Assembly (NCBI GenBank): GCA_947488595.1
Contig: CANKZI010000013.1
Span: 1-64,000 of the forward strand
Direction: 5' to 3'
Source: Flavobacteriaceae bacterium
GTDB taxonomy: Bacteria; Bacteroidota; Bacteroidia; Flavobacteriales; Flavobacteriaceae
Length of the DNA: 64,000 nt
In this document: piece after piece, positions 31,459-42,208 of the stretch
Numbering within the stretch: the stretch's first letter is position 1
Layout of the letters: every line of letters starts with the position of its first letter
The notes under the pieces: generated by a model
Database searches by the model: none
Seen by the model: only the letters and a program-made list of their open reading frames with translations
Told to the model about the DNA's origin: nothing
Made by a program: the position numbers and the translations under genes

Positions 31459-32526
31459 ATGGCGCATAATATTAAACCAGGCGTTGCAACAGGAGACGAA
31501 GTTCAAGCGATTTTTAACTATGCCAAAGAAAAAGGATTTGCACTTCCTGCTGTAAACGTTACAGGCTCAAGTACAATCAATGGCGTATTAGAAACAGCAG
31601 CCAAATTAAATGCACCAGTAATCATTCAGTTTTCGAATGGTGGAGCGCAGTTTAATGCCGGAAAAGGACTTTCTAACGCTAACGAAAAAGCAGCCATTGC
31701 TGGTGGAATTGCTGGAGCCAAACACATTCATACTTTGGCTGAAGCCTATGGAGCAACAGTAATTTTGCACACCGATCATTGTGCCAAAAAATTGTTACCA
31801 TGGATTGATGGTTTGTTGGATGCTTCCGAAAAACATTTTGCCGAAACCGGGAAACCACTGTTCTCGTCGCACATGATTGATTTGTCAGAAGAGCCAATTG
31901 AAGAAAATATTGCCATTTGTAAAACCTATTTGGCAAGAATGAGCAAAATGGGTATGACACTCGAAATCGAATTGGGAATTACTGGTGGCGAAGAAGACGG
32001 CGTTGACAATTCGGATGTTGACAGTTCAAAACTTTATACGCAGCCCGAAGAAGTAGCTTATGCATATGAAGAATTACTAAAGGTAAGTCCAAAATTTACA
32101 ATTGCGGCTGCGTTTGGCAACGTTCACGGGGTTTACAAACCGGGTAACGTAAAATTGACACCAAAAATCCTTAAGAATTCACAAGATTATGTGCAAAATA
32201 AATTCAACACAGGCCATAATCCTGTTGATTTCGTTTTTCACGGCGGATCAGGTTCTACTTTAGAAGAAATCAGAGAAGGAATAAGCTATGGCGTAATCAA
32301 AATGAATATCGATACGGATTTGCAGTTTGCATTTACAGAAGGCATCCGTGATTACATGGTCAAAAACATCGATTATTTAAAAACCCAAATCGGTAGCCCC
32401 GAAGGTCCAGAATCGCCTAATAAAAAACATTACGATCCAAGAAAATGGGTACGCGAAGGCGAAGTTACTTTTAATACAAGATTGGCGCAGGCTTTCGCCG
32501 ATTTGAACAATGTAAACACTTTGTAA
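31459..32526 (+). CDS. fbaA: Class II fructose-bisphosphate aldolase
   Basis: VILHTDHCAKKLLPWIDGLLD, FGNVHGVYKPGNVKL, FVFHGGSGSTLEEI. Confidence 0.97.
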   Translation: MAHNIKPGVATGDEVQAIFNYAKEKGFALPAVNVTGSSTINGVLETAAKLNAPVIIQFSNGGAQFNAGKGLSNANEKAAIAGGIAGAKHIHTLAEAYGATVILHTDHCAKKLLPWIDGLLDASEKHFAETGKPLFSSHMIDLSEEPIEENIAICKTYLARMSKMGMTLEIELGITGGEEDGVDNSDVDSSKLYTQPEEVAYAYEELLKVSPKFTIAAAFGNVHGVYKPGNVKLTPKILKNSQDYVQNKFNTGHNPVDFVFHGGSGSTLEEIREGISYGVIKMNIDTDLQFAFTEGIRDYMVKNIDYLKTQIGSPEGPESPNKKHYDPRKWVREGEVTFNTRLAQAFADLNNVNTL

Positions 32527-32538
32527 TTAACAATCTAC

Positions 32539-32570
32539 AATTTACAATTGAGTATTATCAATTGTAAATT
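32539..32570. repeat. Perfect 13-bp inverted repeat between fbaA and accD
   Basis: AATTTACAATTGA-GTATTA-TCAATTGTAAATT. Confidence 0.8.
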
Positions 32571-32584
32571 ATAAATTAAATGAT

Positions 32585-33439
32585 ATGGCTTGGTTTAAAA
32601 GAACAGAAAAAGGAATTACCACTGCAACCGAAGATAAAAAAGATGTTCCAAAAGGACTTTGGTACAAATCTCCGACGGGTAAAATTATTGATGCAGATGA
32701 ATTGGCAAGAAATTTATATGTGAGTCCAGAAGATGGATTTCATGTTAGAATTGGTAGCAAAGAATATTTTGAAATATTGTTTGACAACAATGAATTCAAA
32801 GAGTTGGACGCTAAAATGACATCTAAAGATCCATTACATTTTGTGGATACCAAGAAATATTCAGATCGTTTGAAAGATGCCATGGATAAAACCAAACTCA
32901 AAGATGCGGTACGTACTGCAGTTGGAAAGTCCAAAGGACGTGATTTGGTGGTTTGTTGTATGGATTTTGCTTTTATTGGTGGCTCAATGGGAGCTGTAGT
33001 AGGCGAGAAGATTGCAAGAGGAATAGATTACTCCATTAAAAACAAAGTGCCGTTTGTAATGATTTCAAAATCAGGTGGCGCCAGAATGATGGAAGCGGCT
33101 TATTCGTTAATGCAATTAGCAAAAACTTCAGCAAAATTAGCGCAATTGGCCGATGCTACTATACCTTATATTTCTTTGTGTACCGATCCAACAACTGGCG
33201 GCACAACTGCTTCTTATGCGATGTTGGGCGATGTGAATATCTCTGAACCGGGGGCATTAATCGGTTTTGCCGGACCAAGGGTCGTAAAAGACACTACAGG
33301 AAAAGATTTGCCAGAAGGTTTTCAAACCGCAGAATTTGTTTTAGAACATGGCTTTCTCGATTTTATTACCCCACGAAAAGAACTTAAAGACAAAATCAAT
33401 TTATACCTCGATTTGATTCTGAATCAAGAAATAAGATAA
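32585..33439 (+). CDS. accD: Acetyl-CoA carboxylase carboxyltransferase subunit beta
   Basis: [81 protein letters not shown]. Confidence 0.97.
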   Translation: MAWFKRTEKGITTATEDKKDVPKGLWYKSPTGKIIDADELARNLYVSPEDGFHVRIGSKEYFEILFDNNEFKELDAKMTSKDPLHFVDTKKYSDRLKDAMDKTKLKDAVRTAVGKSKGRDLVVCCMDFAFIGGSMGAVVGEKIARGIDYSIKNKVPFVMISKSGGARMMEAAYSLMQLAKTSAKLAQLADATIPYISLCTDPTTGGTTASYAMLGDVNISEPGALIGFAGPRVVKDTTGKDLPEGFQTAEFVLEHGFLDFITPRKELKDKINLYLDLILNQEIR

Positions 33440-33444
33440 AAATT

Positions 33445-33477
33445 TCCCGTTTGACTAACAGACGGGATTTTTTTTGC
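33445..33477 (+). terminator. Rho-independent terminator after accD
   Basis: TCCCGT ... ACGGGA followed by T8. Confidence 0.75.
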
Positions 33478-33577
33478 TTTCAGAAAAAGGGTTTTTTTAT
33501 GCTTTTTAACAAAAAATTGGTTTGCAAAACAGATAACTTTTGTCATATTTGCTCAGTATTTTTAAAAATTTACAATT

Positions 33578-34450
33578 ATGAAAAAAATAATTTTTTATAT
33601 TTTGATGTTCTTAGGTGTAATACATGTTCACGCACAAAAAGATTTTCAAGGTCTTGTTGTTTATGAATCCAAAACCAGTACCAGCGATTTTAAAATGGAT
33701 GGCAATAAAGAAATCACGCCCGAAATGCAAAAAATGTTTGAAGAGCGCATGAAAAAGATGTCAGAAAAAACGTTTAATCTTTATTTTGATAAAACTGCTT
33801 CCATTTATGAAGAAGAAGAAAAACTAGAAGCGCCGGGCACACAAGGTGGTGGCATGCGAATGATGTCAAGTTTTATGGGCGGCGGCGGAAAATTATACAA
33901 AAATGTAAAAGAAAAAACGTACACTGTCGATAAAGAAATGATGGGAAAAGGATTTCTGATTCAAGATTCACTTGCCATAATCGATTGGAAAATGACAGGC
34001 GAAACTAAAAAAATCGGAAACTACACTTGTTACAAAGCTACAGCTGTTCAAGCGGTCAGTCAATCGGATTTTAGGAATTTTAGAAGAAAAAATCAAGACG
34101 AAGACAAATCCAAAAACGAAGATAAAGACAAGTCAACCAATTTCATGGACCAAGTCGAAATGCCAAAAGAACTCACTATCACCGCTTGGTACACGCCAGA
34201 CATTCCAATTAATCAAGGGCCTGAAACTTTTTGGGGTTTACCTGGTTTAATTCTTGAAGTCAATAACGGAAAAACTATAATTTTGTGTTCTAAAGTCGTT
34301 TTGAACAATAAAGAAAAAAAAGAAATTAAAGCACCAGTCAACGGAAAAGTGGTTACACAAAAGGAGTATGACGATATTGTTGTCAAAAAAATGGCGGAAA
34401 TGCGAGAAATGTACAAAGGGCAAGGCAGGAGCATGCGTTTTGGCGGATAA
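33578..34450 (+). CDS. GLPGLI family protein
   Basis: Signal peptide; ITAWYTPDIPINQGPETFWGLPGLILEVNNGKTIILC. Confidence 0.92.
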   Translation: MKKIIFYILMFLGVIHVHAQKDFQGLVVYESKTSTSDFKMDGNKEITPEMQKMFEERMKKMSEKTFNLYFDKTASIYEEEEKLEAPGTQGGGMRMMSSFMGGGGKLYKNVKEKTYTVDKEMMGKGFLIQDSLAIIDWKMTGETKKIGNYTCYKATAVQAVSQSDFRNFRRKNQDEDKSKNEDKDKSTNFMDQVEMPKELTITAWYTPDIPINQGPETFWGLPGLILEVNNGKTIILCSKVVLNNKEKKEIKAPVNGKVVTQKEYDDIVVKKMAEMREMYKGQGRSMRFGG

Positions 34451-34502
34451 TTAGAATTAAAGCTTTCAATTAAAATATTTTATTCTCTTTTTTATACTTT
34501 AA

Positions 34503-37211
34503 ATGAAAAAACTGCTCGCCATTTTGTTTTATTTTACTTCAATAATTGCGTTTGCACAATCTGTAAAAATGGAGGGTGTCGTACAAGATTCGCTCAACAG
34601 ACCATTAGAAATGGCCAATGTTATGGCAATTAATTTTGATACCAAAGCCATGGATTCTTATGGAATTACTAATGATAAAGGCAAATTTCAATTGACACTG
34701 CAACCCAATACAACTTATTTGGTAAAGATCAGTTTTATCGGGTTCCAATCAAAAGAGCTTACAATTGTTACCAAAAATGAAAACATTACTAAAACCATTT
34801 TGCTTGAAGAAGGCGGTATCGAATTGGAAGGTGTCGAAATCGTTAATGAAATGCCCGTTTCTATCAAAGGCGATACGATTGTTTATAACGCAGATTCTTT
34901 TACTACTGGTACCGAAAGGAAGTTGGAAGATGTACTCAAAAAATTACCTGGTGTAGAGGTAAATGCCGACGGTGAAGTAGAAGTAGAAGGCAAAAAAGTG
35001 ACAAAATTAATGGTCGAAGGCAAAGATTTTTTTGATGGAGATACCAAACTTGGCGTCAAAAACATTCCGGCTGATGCAATTGATAAAGTACAAGTTTTGC
35101 GCAATTATAATGAAATTGGTGCACTAAAAGGACTCGAAAACAACGAAGAAAGTGTGGCCATGAACATTAAACTCAAAAAGGGTAAAAAGAACTTTTGGTT
35201 TGGAGATGTCACCGCTGGTGCTGGCCCCGACAATCGTTACTTGGTCAATCCGAAGCTTTTTTATTATAATCCAACTTATAGTTTTAACTTGATTACCAAT
35301 TTTAATAACATTGGCGAATTACCATTAACAGCCCAAGATTATTTTAAATTCACTGGTGGTTTTAGGAACATGATGCGAAAAGGTGGTAGCAGTTTTAATG
35401 TTGCATCCAATGATTTGGGAATTTCCATTTTAAGAAACAACCGCGCCAAGGAAATTGAAACCCGTTTTGGCGCGACCAATTTTTCATATAACGTAACAAA
35501 ATCATGGAGTTTGAGCGGTTTTGCCATTGTATCATCGTCAACAACTGAATTAGAAACACTTTCCCAAACGACCATTTTAGCGACATCCAATCAACAAAAT
35601 AGTGCAGAAAAGGCACTTCAAAAAAACAATTTGGGATTGTTCAAATTCAGCTCCAGCTACAAACCCAGCGCCAAATTTCAATTTGATTATGATATTTTAA
35701 CAAAAATCTCGAAGCAAGACGAGAATACTGATTTGCTTCGCGAAACCATAGTTCAAAACGATTCGAACAACGAGATTATTTTTACAGATAAAAAGCAAGA
35801 TCCTAAAAGTCTCAATCAAAATTTGAGTATGTACTATACGCAAAGCGATAAAAATGTTTTTGCTTTTGAAATGCAGCATTTGTATCAAGATGAGAATCCA
35901 TTTTACAATGCTAATTTGGGAGTAAATCCTTTTCCTGACAGCAACAATCCTGAAAATTTTGACGATAATTTAAATATTCAAGACCAACCGTCCGGCCGTT
36001 TTGATTTGAATCAAAATCGTTTTGTGAAGACCAATAAAGTCGATGCCAAGTTGGATTATTATTATATGTTAACACCAAAAAGTAATATCAATGTCACTTT
36101 GGGAAATACGTATTCTTATCAAAATTTTAAATCCGATTTTTTTCAAGTTTTGGATAATGAAAACACGGATGATTTGAATTCGAACACCAATAACGAAGTA
36201 AATTATCAATTTAACGACGCTTTTGTTGGTGTGCATTATAAGATTTTAACTGGAAAGTTTACGTTTACACCAGGATTGAGTTGGCACACCTACAATAACA
36301 AGAACTATCAATTGGGTACTGATGTGAGGCAAAATTTTTCGCAGCTTTTACCTGATTTTTATGCCTTGTATCAAATTAAGAAATCAGAAACATTAACCTA
36401 TAATTTTGCACTGACCAATGATTTTACCGATATCAATCAGTTGGCTTCAGGTTTTGTTTTTTCTAATTACAGCAGTCTTTTCCAAGGCAATCGAAATTTA
36501 GAAAACGCTACTTTGCAATCACATTCGTTGCGTTATTTTAGATACAATATGTTCAATTTTGAGAATATTTTTGCCAATGCCAATTACACCCGAAGAGCAG
36601 ATGCTGTAAAAAGACAAGCGGTCTTTGTTGGTGTCAATCAATCGTCAACACCAATTAATTCGGCTTTTGCCGATGAGACACTTTCTGGAAATGGAAGTTA
36701 TGGACGTTCATTTGCCAAATATTATAAAGCATCGTTAAGTACGGGATTGAATTGGTCAAAATTCAATAATATACAGAATGAAGTAGCTTTGGCGACAGAG
36801 AGTTATACCCAGAGTTATACTTTAAAAGCCTCAACAAATTATAAAACTCTTCCCAATTTGGAAATTGGCTATAATTTTGTGATTAATGATTATAACGATA
36901 CTACTTTTTATACAGATAAACCTTTTGCGCGGTTGGATTATTATTTTTTGAAAAGTTTTTCATTTGTTGCCGAATATGAGTTTTATCATTATTATAGCAA
37001 TAACAAATCGGTTGATAATGAATATGATTTTTTGACTGCAAGTTTGATTTATCAAAAGAAAAACAGTGCTTGGGAATATAAAATTTCGGGCACCAATTTA
37101 CTTAATACAACAGCTTTGAATGACGATGGTTTTTCTGAATTTAGTACGCGTACTTCGCAGTACAATGTGCAACCAAGGTACATTGTTTTTAGTTTGAAAT
37201 ACAATTTGTAA
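34503..37211 (+). CDS. TonB-dependent-receptor-like outer-membrane beta-barrel protein with CarboxypepD_reg-like domain
   Basis: VKMEGVVQDSLNRPLEMANVMAIN; plug-like VLKKLPGVEVNADGEVEVEGKKVTKLMVEGKDFFDGDTKLGVKNIPADAIDKVQVLRNYNEI. Confidence 0.9.
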   Translation: MKKLLAILFYFTSIIAFAQSVKMEGVVQDSLNRPLEMANVMAINFDTKAMDSYGITNDKGKFQLTLQPNTTYLVKISFIGFQSKELTIVTKNENITKTILLEEGGIELEGVEIVNEMPVSIKGDTIVYNADSFTTGTERKLEDVLKKLPGVEVNADGEVEVEGKKVTKLMVEGKDFFDGDTKLGVKNIPADAIDKVQVLRNYNEIGALKGLENNEESVAMNIKLKKGKKNFWFGDVTAGAGPDNRYLVNPKLFYYNPTYSFNLITNFNNIGELPLTAQDYFKFTGGFRNMMRKGGSSFNVASNDLGISILRNNRAKEIETRFGATNFSYNVTKSWSLSGFAIVSSSTTELETLSQTTILATSNQQNSAEKALQKNNLGLFKFSSSYKPSAKFQFDYDILTKISKQDENTDLLRETIVQNDSNNEIIFTDKKQDPKSLNQNLSMYYTQSDKNVFAFEMQHLYQDENPFYNANLGVNPFPDSNNPENFDDNLNIQDQPSGRFDLNQNRFVKTNKVDAKLDYYYMLTPKSNINVTLGNTYSYQNFKSDFFQVLDNENTDDLNSNTNNEVNYQFNDAFVGVHYKILTGKFTFTPGLSWHTYNNKNYQLGTDVRQNFSQLLPDFYALYQIKKSETLTYNFALTNDFTDINQLASGFVFSNYSSLFQGNRNLENATLQSHSLRYFRYNMFNFENIFANANYTRRADAVKRQAVFVGVNQSSTPINSAFADETLSGNGSYGRSFAKYYKASLSTGLNWSKFNNIQNEVALATESYTQSYTLKASTNYKTLPNLEIGYNFVINDYNDTTFYTDKPFARLDYYFLKSFSFVAEYEFYHYYSNNKSVDNEYDFLTASLIYQKKNSAWEYKISGTNLLNTTALNDDGFSEFSTRTSQYNVQPRYIVFSLKYNL

Positions 37212-37254
37212 GTTTTTTTGATTTATTTGAATATCATCTAAAAAATTTTCTAAA

Positions 37255-37418
37255 ATGATTTCAGCAGAAAAAGAAGACAAAATCACAAAGGCATTGTGTA
37301 TTTTTATTTACTCACCATTCCGTTTTGGTCATTAATTACTGAGGACAAGGAGTTGGTGTTGGCCATTTTGATTCCAGCACTAATCGTGATGTTCATTTTG
37401 ACTTTTAGAAAATATTAG
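37255..37418 (+). pseudogene. Small membrane protein broken by a 1-nt frameshift at a T5 run
   Basis: MISAEKEDKITKALCIF in frame 1, then YLLTIPFWSLITEDKELVLAILIPALIVMFILTFRKY* in the adjacent frame; one extra T at 37301-37305 restores a 54-55 aa ORF. Confidence 0.45.
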
Positions 37419-37569
37419 AGAAACAAACAAAACGAAAGGCCTATGTCGAAGTATTATATTTTTGTGTTTTTTGTATTAATTACTTTTATCAATGCCTTTG
37501 TTTCTTACCAAAAAGTATTGTAAGTAGTATTTTTGTGATTCAAAATTCAGCAATGTTTTACCAATATAA

Positions 37570-37599
37570 AAGCCCGACAAAATTGAATTCGTCGGGCTT
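37570..37599 (-). terminator. Terminator of metK
   Basis: AAGCCCGAC ... GTCGGGCTT stem-loop. Confidence 0.75.
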
Positions 37600-37616
37600 A
37601 ATTTTTTTAAGCATTA

Positions 37617-38867
37617 TTATAATCCGAATACATTTTTTATTTGGTCAACAAAATCTAGTTTTTCCCAAGTAAACAATTCAACTGTGACGGTTTTGGATAG
37701 TCCTCCTGGAGCAGAAAAAGTTTTGGTTACGGTTTCCGGTTGTCGTCCCATGTGGCCATAAGCTGCTGTTTCACTATAAATCGGGTTTCTTAATTTTAAA
37801 CGCTGTTCTATAAAATAAGGACGCATATCAAAAATTGCTTCTACTTTTTTGCTAATTGCACCGTCTGTTAAGTTTACTTTTGAAGTGCCGTAAGTAACCA
37901 CATTGATAGAGGTTGGTTTTGCAACACCAATAGCATACGAAACCTGGACCAAAATTTCATCACACAAACCCGCTGCAACCAAGTTTTTAGCAATATGACG
38001 CGTTGCATAGGCCGCACTGCGGTCTACTTTACTTGGGTCTTTTCCAGAAAATGCACCGCCACCATGCGCACCTTTTCCTCCGTAAGTGTCAACAATAATT
38101 TTTCTTCCAGTCAAGCCAGTATCTCCATGAGGACCACCGATTACAAATTTTCCAGTAGGATTGATGTGATAAGTGATTTGATCGTTGAACAAGTGCGCAT
38201 AATGTGGGTATTTTGCTTTGATACGCGGAATTAAAATTCCAATCAAATCATTTTTGATTTTAGCCAACATCGTAGCTTCTTCATCAAAATCGTCATGCTG
38301 CGTAGAAATTACGATGGCGTCAATGCGTTGCGGTTTGTTATCGTCAGAATATTCTAAAGTAACTTGCGATTTTGCATCTGGTCGAAGGTACTTTATTTCG
38401 TTATTTTCTCTTCTCAAGTTGGCGAGTTCAATCAACAAAGCATGCGATAAATCCAACGCCAATGGCATATAATTTTCTGTTTCGTTAGTGGCGTATCCAA
38501 ACATCATTCCTTGATCACCTGCGCCTTGCTCTTCTTTACTTGCTTTGTCAACACCTTGGTTAATATCGGCAGATTGTTCGTGAATGGCTGAAAGAATACC
38601 ACAGGAATTGGCTTCAAACATGTATTCGCTTTTGGTGTACCCAATTTTTCTAATCACATCTCTTGCGATGTTTTGAACGTCAAGATAGGTATTTGATTTT
38701 ACTTCGCCTGCCAAAATTACTTGTCCAGTAGTTACCAAAGTTTCACAGGCTACTTTTGAATCAGGATCAAAAGCCAAAAAATTATCAATTAATGCATCCG
38801 AAATTTGATCCGCAATTTTGTCAGGATGTCCTTCACTTACTGACTCTGAAGTAAATAAATAAGCCAT
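37617..38867 (-). CDS. metK: S-adenosylmethionine synthase
   Basis: [67 protein letters not shown]. Confidence 0.98.
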   Translation of the reverse strand: MAYLFTSESVSEGHPDKIADQISDALIDNFLAFDPDSKVACETLVTTGQVILAGEVKSNTYLDVQNIARDVIRKIGYTKSEYMFEANSCGILSAIHEQSADINQGVDKASKEEQGAGDQGMMFGYATNETENYMPLALDLSHALLIELANLRRENNEIKYLRPDAKSQVTLEYSDDNKPQRIDAIVISTQHDDFDEEATMLAKIKNDLIGILIPRIKAKYPHYAHLFNDQITYHINPTGKFVIGGPHGDTGLTGRKIIVDTYGGKGAHGGGAFSGKDPSKVDRSAAYATRHIAKNLVAAGLCDEILVQVSYAIGVAKPTSINVVTYGTSKVNLTDGAISKKVEAIFDMRPYFIEQRLKLRNPIYSETAAYGHMGRQPETVTKTFSAPGGLSKTVTVELFTWEKLDFVDQIKNVFGL

Positions 38868-39115
38868 AATTTAAAATAAATTTTTATTAGTTTTATAAAT
38901 CAAGGCAAGAAAAAAGAGTATTGCATAAAAAGCTAAAGAAGAAAGATGCTTTAGCATTTTTTAACGAGGTTGCAATCAGTACAAATTTTTCCTCCTGTAT
39001 TTTGTGCAAAGATAGAAACCATTTTGGTAAGAAATGAATAAAAACTAATAACTTTTTTGTAATTAGAAAAAAAAGCATATTTTTACCATTCAATTAATCA
39101 ATATTTTTAAATATT

Positions 39116-40657
39116 ATGAAAAAACTTTTACTTTTATTTACTATTGCCTTTTGCGGAATGAATGCTTTCGCTCAGGGTTCATGTGCTACTGCAGTAACGC
39201 TTACCAATGGAACTTTTGTTGCCGGAACTGTAAACGGAACTTATCCTACAACAATCTGTTGGAATACTCCGTCTGCGACGCCTAATGCGCTTTGGTACAA
39301 ATTCACCCCTACTGAAGGCGGTATTATGACCGTTTCTTCGGATATCGAAGTCAATCCGGGCGGGACCGCTGGTACTGATACGCGTTTAGGTATTTACACC
39401 GGGACTTGCGCAGCATTAACTTGCGTTGGCGGAAGTGATGACGTTAGTGCTTCAAATTACAGGACTACAGTTGCTGATTTTGAGGTAGTTGCTGGAACGA
39501 CTTATTACATTGTATGGGATGACAGATGGCAAGATACATCTTTCTCATTCACTTTTGATTTTTTAGCAGCGACTTGTTTCTCACCATCTGGTTTTGGTTT
39601 TATTACTGCTCCAACAACTACCGATGCTTCAATAGGTTGGGATGCGCCAACAGCTGGTACGGCACCCGCAGGATACCAAGTTGAATATGGTCTTGGAGGA
39701 TTTACACAAGGAACTGGAACAATCTTAGATGTTACTATACCAGAAGTTGATCTTGTTGGATTATCATCAAGTACGGTTTATGATTTTTACGTTAGAACTT
39801 CTTGTGGAGGCAGCGATTACAGTATCTGGACAGGCCCACTTAGTTTTGTTACTGTGTTTGAACCTGCAACTGTGCCTTATGCTATGCCATTTGAACAAGC
39901 GAGTTTCGCGTTTTTAGGTTGGTCAGCAAGTGTTTCTGCTCCTGCTACGGGTTCTGATTGGTTTTTGATTAACATTCCTACTTTGGCTGCGGAAGCAACT
40001 CAAAGATCTGTAGTTTCTTTAAGTAATGATACTGATACTGCTGATGCAAATTTATTTTCTAGAGCGGTAACTTTAGCTGCTGGAAATTATACTGCTACTT
40101 ACTATGTTTTAAATTATTTATTTGTAGATCCAGCTGCTCCGGCAGGTACTGTATTGACTGGTACTGCTAATTACCAATTGACCATGGGAACTACAGCTGA
40201 TGTAGCTTCTCAAACTACAATTTTAAATTCTGAAGTTGGTGTATCAAATACTACATTTGAGCAAAGAACTGTAAACTTTAATGTGCCTGTAGCTGGAACT
40301 TACTTCTTTAGATTTTTGCACAATTCAGATCTTAACTTTGAGTCAGATTTGGGTACACACGGATTTATTTTAGATCAATTCACGGTTTCTGCTGCTTTGT
40401 CTGTTGAAGATGCCATTTCTAAAAAATTCTCAGTATATCCTAATCCTTCTAACAACGTGATTAATGTTTCAAATAACGAAAACATTAATGTAAACGCTAT
40501 TCAAATTACAGATTTGAATGGAAGAATAGTAAAAAATGTTAAGTTTGTGAACGCTACTGAAATTCAAGTTAATGTGGCTGATTTAGCAACAGGTATGTAC
40601 ATGATGAACATCAGTTCTGACCAAGGTACTGCAACTAAAAAAATTGTAAGAAACTAG
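39116..40657 (+). CDS. Secreted fibronectin type III / choice-of-anchor domain protein with T9SS type A C-terminal sorting domain
   Basis: Signal peptide; FN3-like repeat; C-terminal KFSVYPNPSNNVINVSN...ITDLNGRIVKNV...ATGMYMMNISSDQGTATKKIVRN. Confidence 0.92.
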   Translation: MKKLLLLFTIAFCGMNAFAQGSCATAVTLTNGTFVAGTVNGTYPTTICWNTPSATPNALWYKFTPTEGGIMTVSSDIEVNPGGTAGTDTRLGIYTGTCAALTCVGGSDDVSASNYRTTVADFEVVAGTTYYIVWDDRWQDTSFSFTFDFLAATCFSPSGFGFITAPTTTDASIGWDAPTAGTAPAGYQVEYGLGGFTQGTGTILDVTIPEVDLVGLSSSTVYDFYVRTSCGGSDYSIWTGPLSFVTVFEPATVPYAMPFEQASFAFLGWSASVSAPATGSDWFLINIPTLAAEATQRSVVSLSNDTDTADANLFSRAVTLAAGNYTATYYVLNYLFVDPAAPAGTVLTGTANYQLTMGTTADVASQTTILNSEVGVSNTTFEQRTVNFNVPVAGTYFFRFLHNSDLNFESDLGTHGFILDQFTVSAALSVEDAISKKFSVYPNPSNNVINVSNNENINVNAIQITDLNGRIVKNVKFVNATEIQVNVADLATGMYMMNISSDQGTATKKIVRN

Positions 40658-40679
40658 TTTATTTCCAAAATAATTATTA

Positions 40680-40712
40680 AAACCTGTATTCCTAAAAAGA
40701 TACAGGTTTTTT
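40680..40712 (+). terminator. Rho-independent terminator
   Basis: AAACCTGTAT-TCCTAAAAAG-ATACAGGTTTTTTT. Confidence 0.85.
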
Positions 40713-40926
40713 TATGCCCAATTGTTTTTCTAAAAAGAGAAACCATACTCTATGGTATTCTTAAATGTATTGCCTGTCATCGCGAAAGCCCAAGGGAATA
40801 GATCCAACGAAAGCTTAGCGACGCTAAAACTTGCAGATGGTATGGCATTCTAATTTGAAATTTTGAAATAGAGATAACGACGAAAGTGCACTACATTTTC
40901 TGCAATTACCTTTTGAATAATTTTTT

Positions 40927-41013
40927 GAAGCTATTCCAGTTCCGATAGCTATCGTTGCAATCTTTTGTTTATTAAATAAAAAACCAAAGAATTTTGACTT
41001 CTGTCCGGGTTAG
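40927..41013 (-). repeat. Dispersed two-half intergenic element (copy D)
   Basis: Minus strand: CTAACCCGGACAGAAGTCAAAATTCTTTGG...AAACAAAAGATTGCAACGATAGCTATCGGAACTGGAATAGCTTC. Confidence 0.6.
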
Positions 41014-41031
41014 GAATTTTTGCTTTCCAAT

Positions 41032-41931
41032 TTACTTTTTCGTTAAATCCCTAAAAATGCTCTCTAGATTTTTATTTTTCTGATTCAATTGCAAAGTCTT
41101 CAAGCCATTGTCATGGGCAAAGTCGAAAACAGTGGCGCGCATGTCTTTGTCAGACAAAAAGGTCAATTCCCATACAAAGTCGTGGGTATTGGTGTAGGAT
41201 TTCAAATGCGATATTTTAGCAATCGCCTCGGCTTCAATCTTATAGTCAAATTCAACTTCAATCACTTGCTCTTTGTCTGCAGTAATTAATTTGTCCAATT
41301 TTTTATCGGTCACAATTTTTCCGTTGTTGATAATAATGACGCGGTCGCAAATCGCCTCAACTTCTTGCATGATGTGTGTAGATAAAAAAACGGTTTTGTC
41401 TTTTCCAACATTTTTAATCACGTTTCTAATTTCAACCAGCTGATTAGGATCTAGACCAGTAGTAGGTTCATCCAATATCAAAATAGCAGGATTGTGCAAC
41501 AACGCATTGGCCAAACCCACACGCTGGCGGTAACCTTTGGACAATTGATTGATTTTTTTGTGACTTTCAGTAGACAAGCCAGTTAAAACAATCACTTCTT
41601 CAATGCGTGATTTGGGAACATTATAAACATCAGCATTAAAAGCCAAATATTCGCGGACATACAAATCCAAATACAACGGATTGTGTTCTGGCAAATAGCC
41701 AACTGACTGCTGTACCAATTGTTGCTGGTCGATAACATCAAATCCATTGACCTTTGCCTCGCCAGCATCAGCTTTTATATAAGTCGTTAATACCTTCATC
41801 AAAGTAGATTTTCCAGCGCCATTTGGTCCTAAAAAACCAACGATTTCACCTTTACTTACAGAAAAGGAAATGCTGTCTAATGCTTTTTGTGCGCCGTAAC
41901 TTTTAGAAATATTTTTAACTTCGATTGACAT
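41032..41931 (-). CDS. gldA: Gliding-motility-associated ABC transporter ATP-binding protein GldA
   Basis: ABC ATPase (GFLGPNGAGKSTLMKVLTTYIKADAGEAKVNGFDV, LSKGYRQRVGLANALLHNPAILILDEPTTGLDPNQ) strongly resembling GldA. Confidence 0.88.
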   Translation of the reverse strand: MSIEVKNISKSYGAQKALDSISFSVSKGEIVGFLGPNGAGKSTLMKVLTTYIKADAGEAKVNGFDVIDQQQLVQQSVGYLPEHNPLYLDLYVREYLAFNADVYNVPKSRIEEVIVLTGLSTESHKKINQLSKGYRQRVGLANALLHNPAILILDEPTTGLDPNQLVEIRNVIKNVGKDKTVFLSTHIMQEVEAICDRVIIINNGKIVTDKKLDKLITADKEQVIEVEFDYKIEAEAIAKISHLKSYTNTHDFVWELTFLSDKDMRATVFDFAHDNGLKTLQLNQKNKNLESIFRDLTKK

Positions 41932-42208
41932 ATTAAGGTATTTAAATGCAAAATTAGCAAAATAATTGAAGCGAAAGCTACTAGTATGAAGCCTAGATTA
42001 TTCTGTTTTTGCGGACTTATTTATTAAACAATTTTACGATTAAAAAATTATGTTTGCTGTTGCTTTTATTTCTGATGGTAGTTGGTATTCAAATGTATTT
42101 GTTAACTTTTTGTCACCAAAATAAATTGATTCAAAACCACCCATAACTAATTATCACAAAAACATTTCAAAAAAAACATTATTTTCAAATTGTGGATTTC
42201 AATGGTTT

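Noticed and set aside
41960-42150. Short hydrophobic reading (IKKLCLLLLLFLMVVGIQMYLLTFCHQNKL) upstream of gldA
   Set aside because: Looks like a signal peptide, but no clear start, homology or supporting structure; too short to call.
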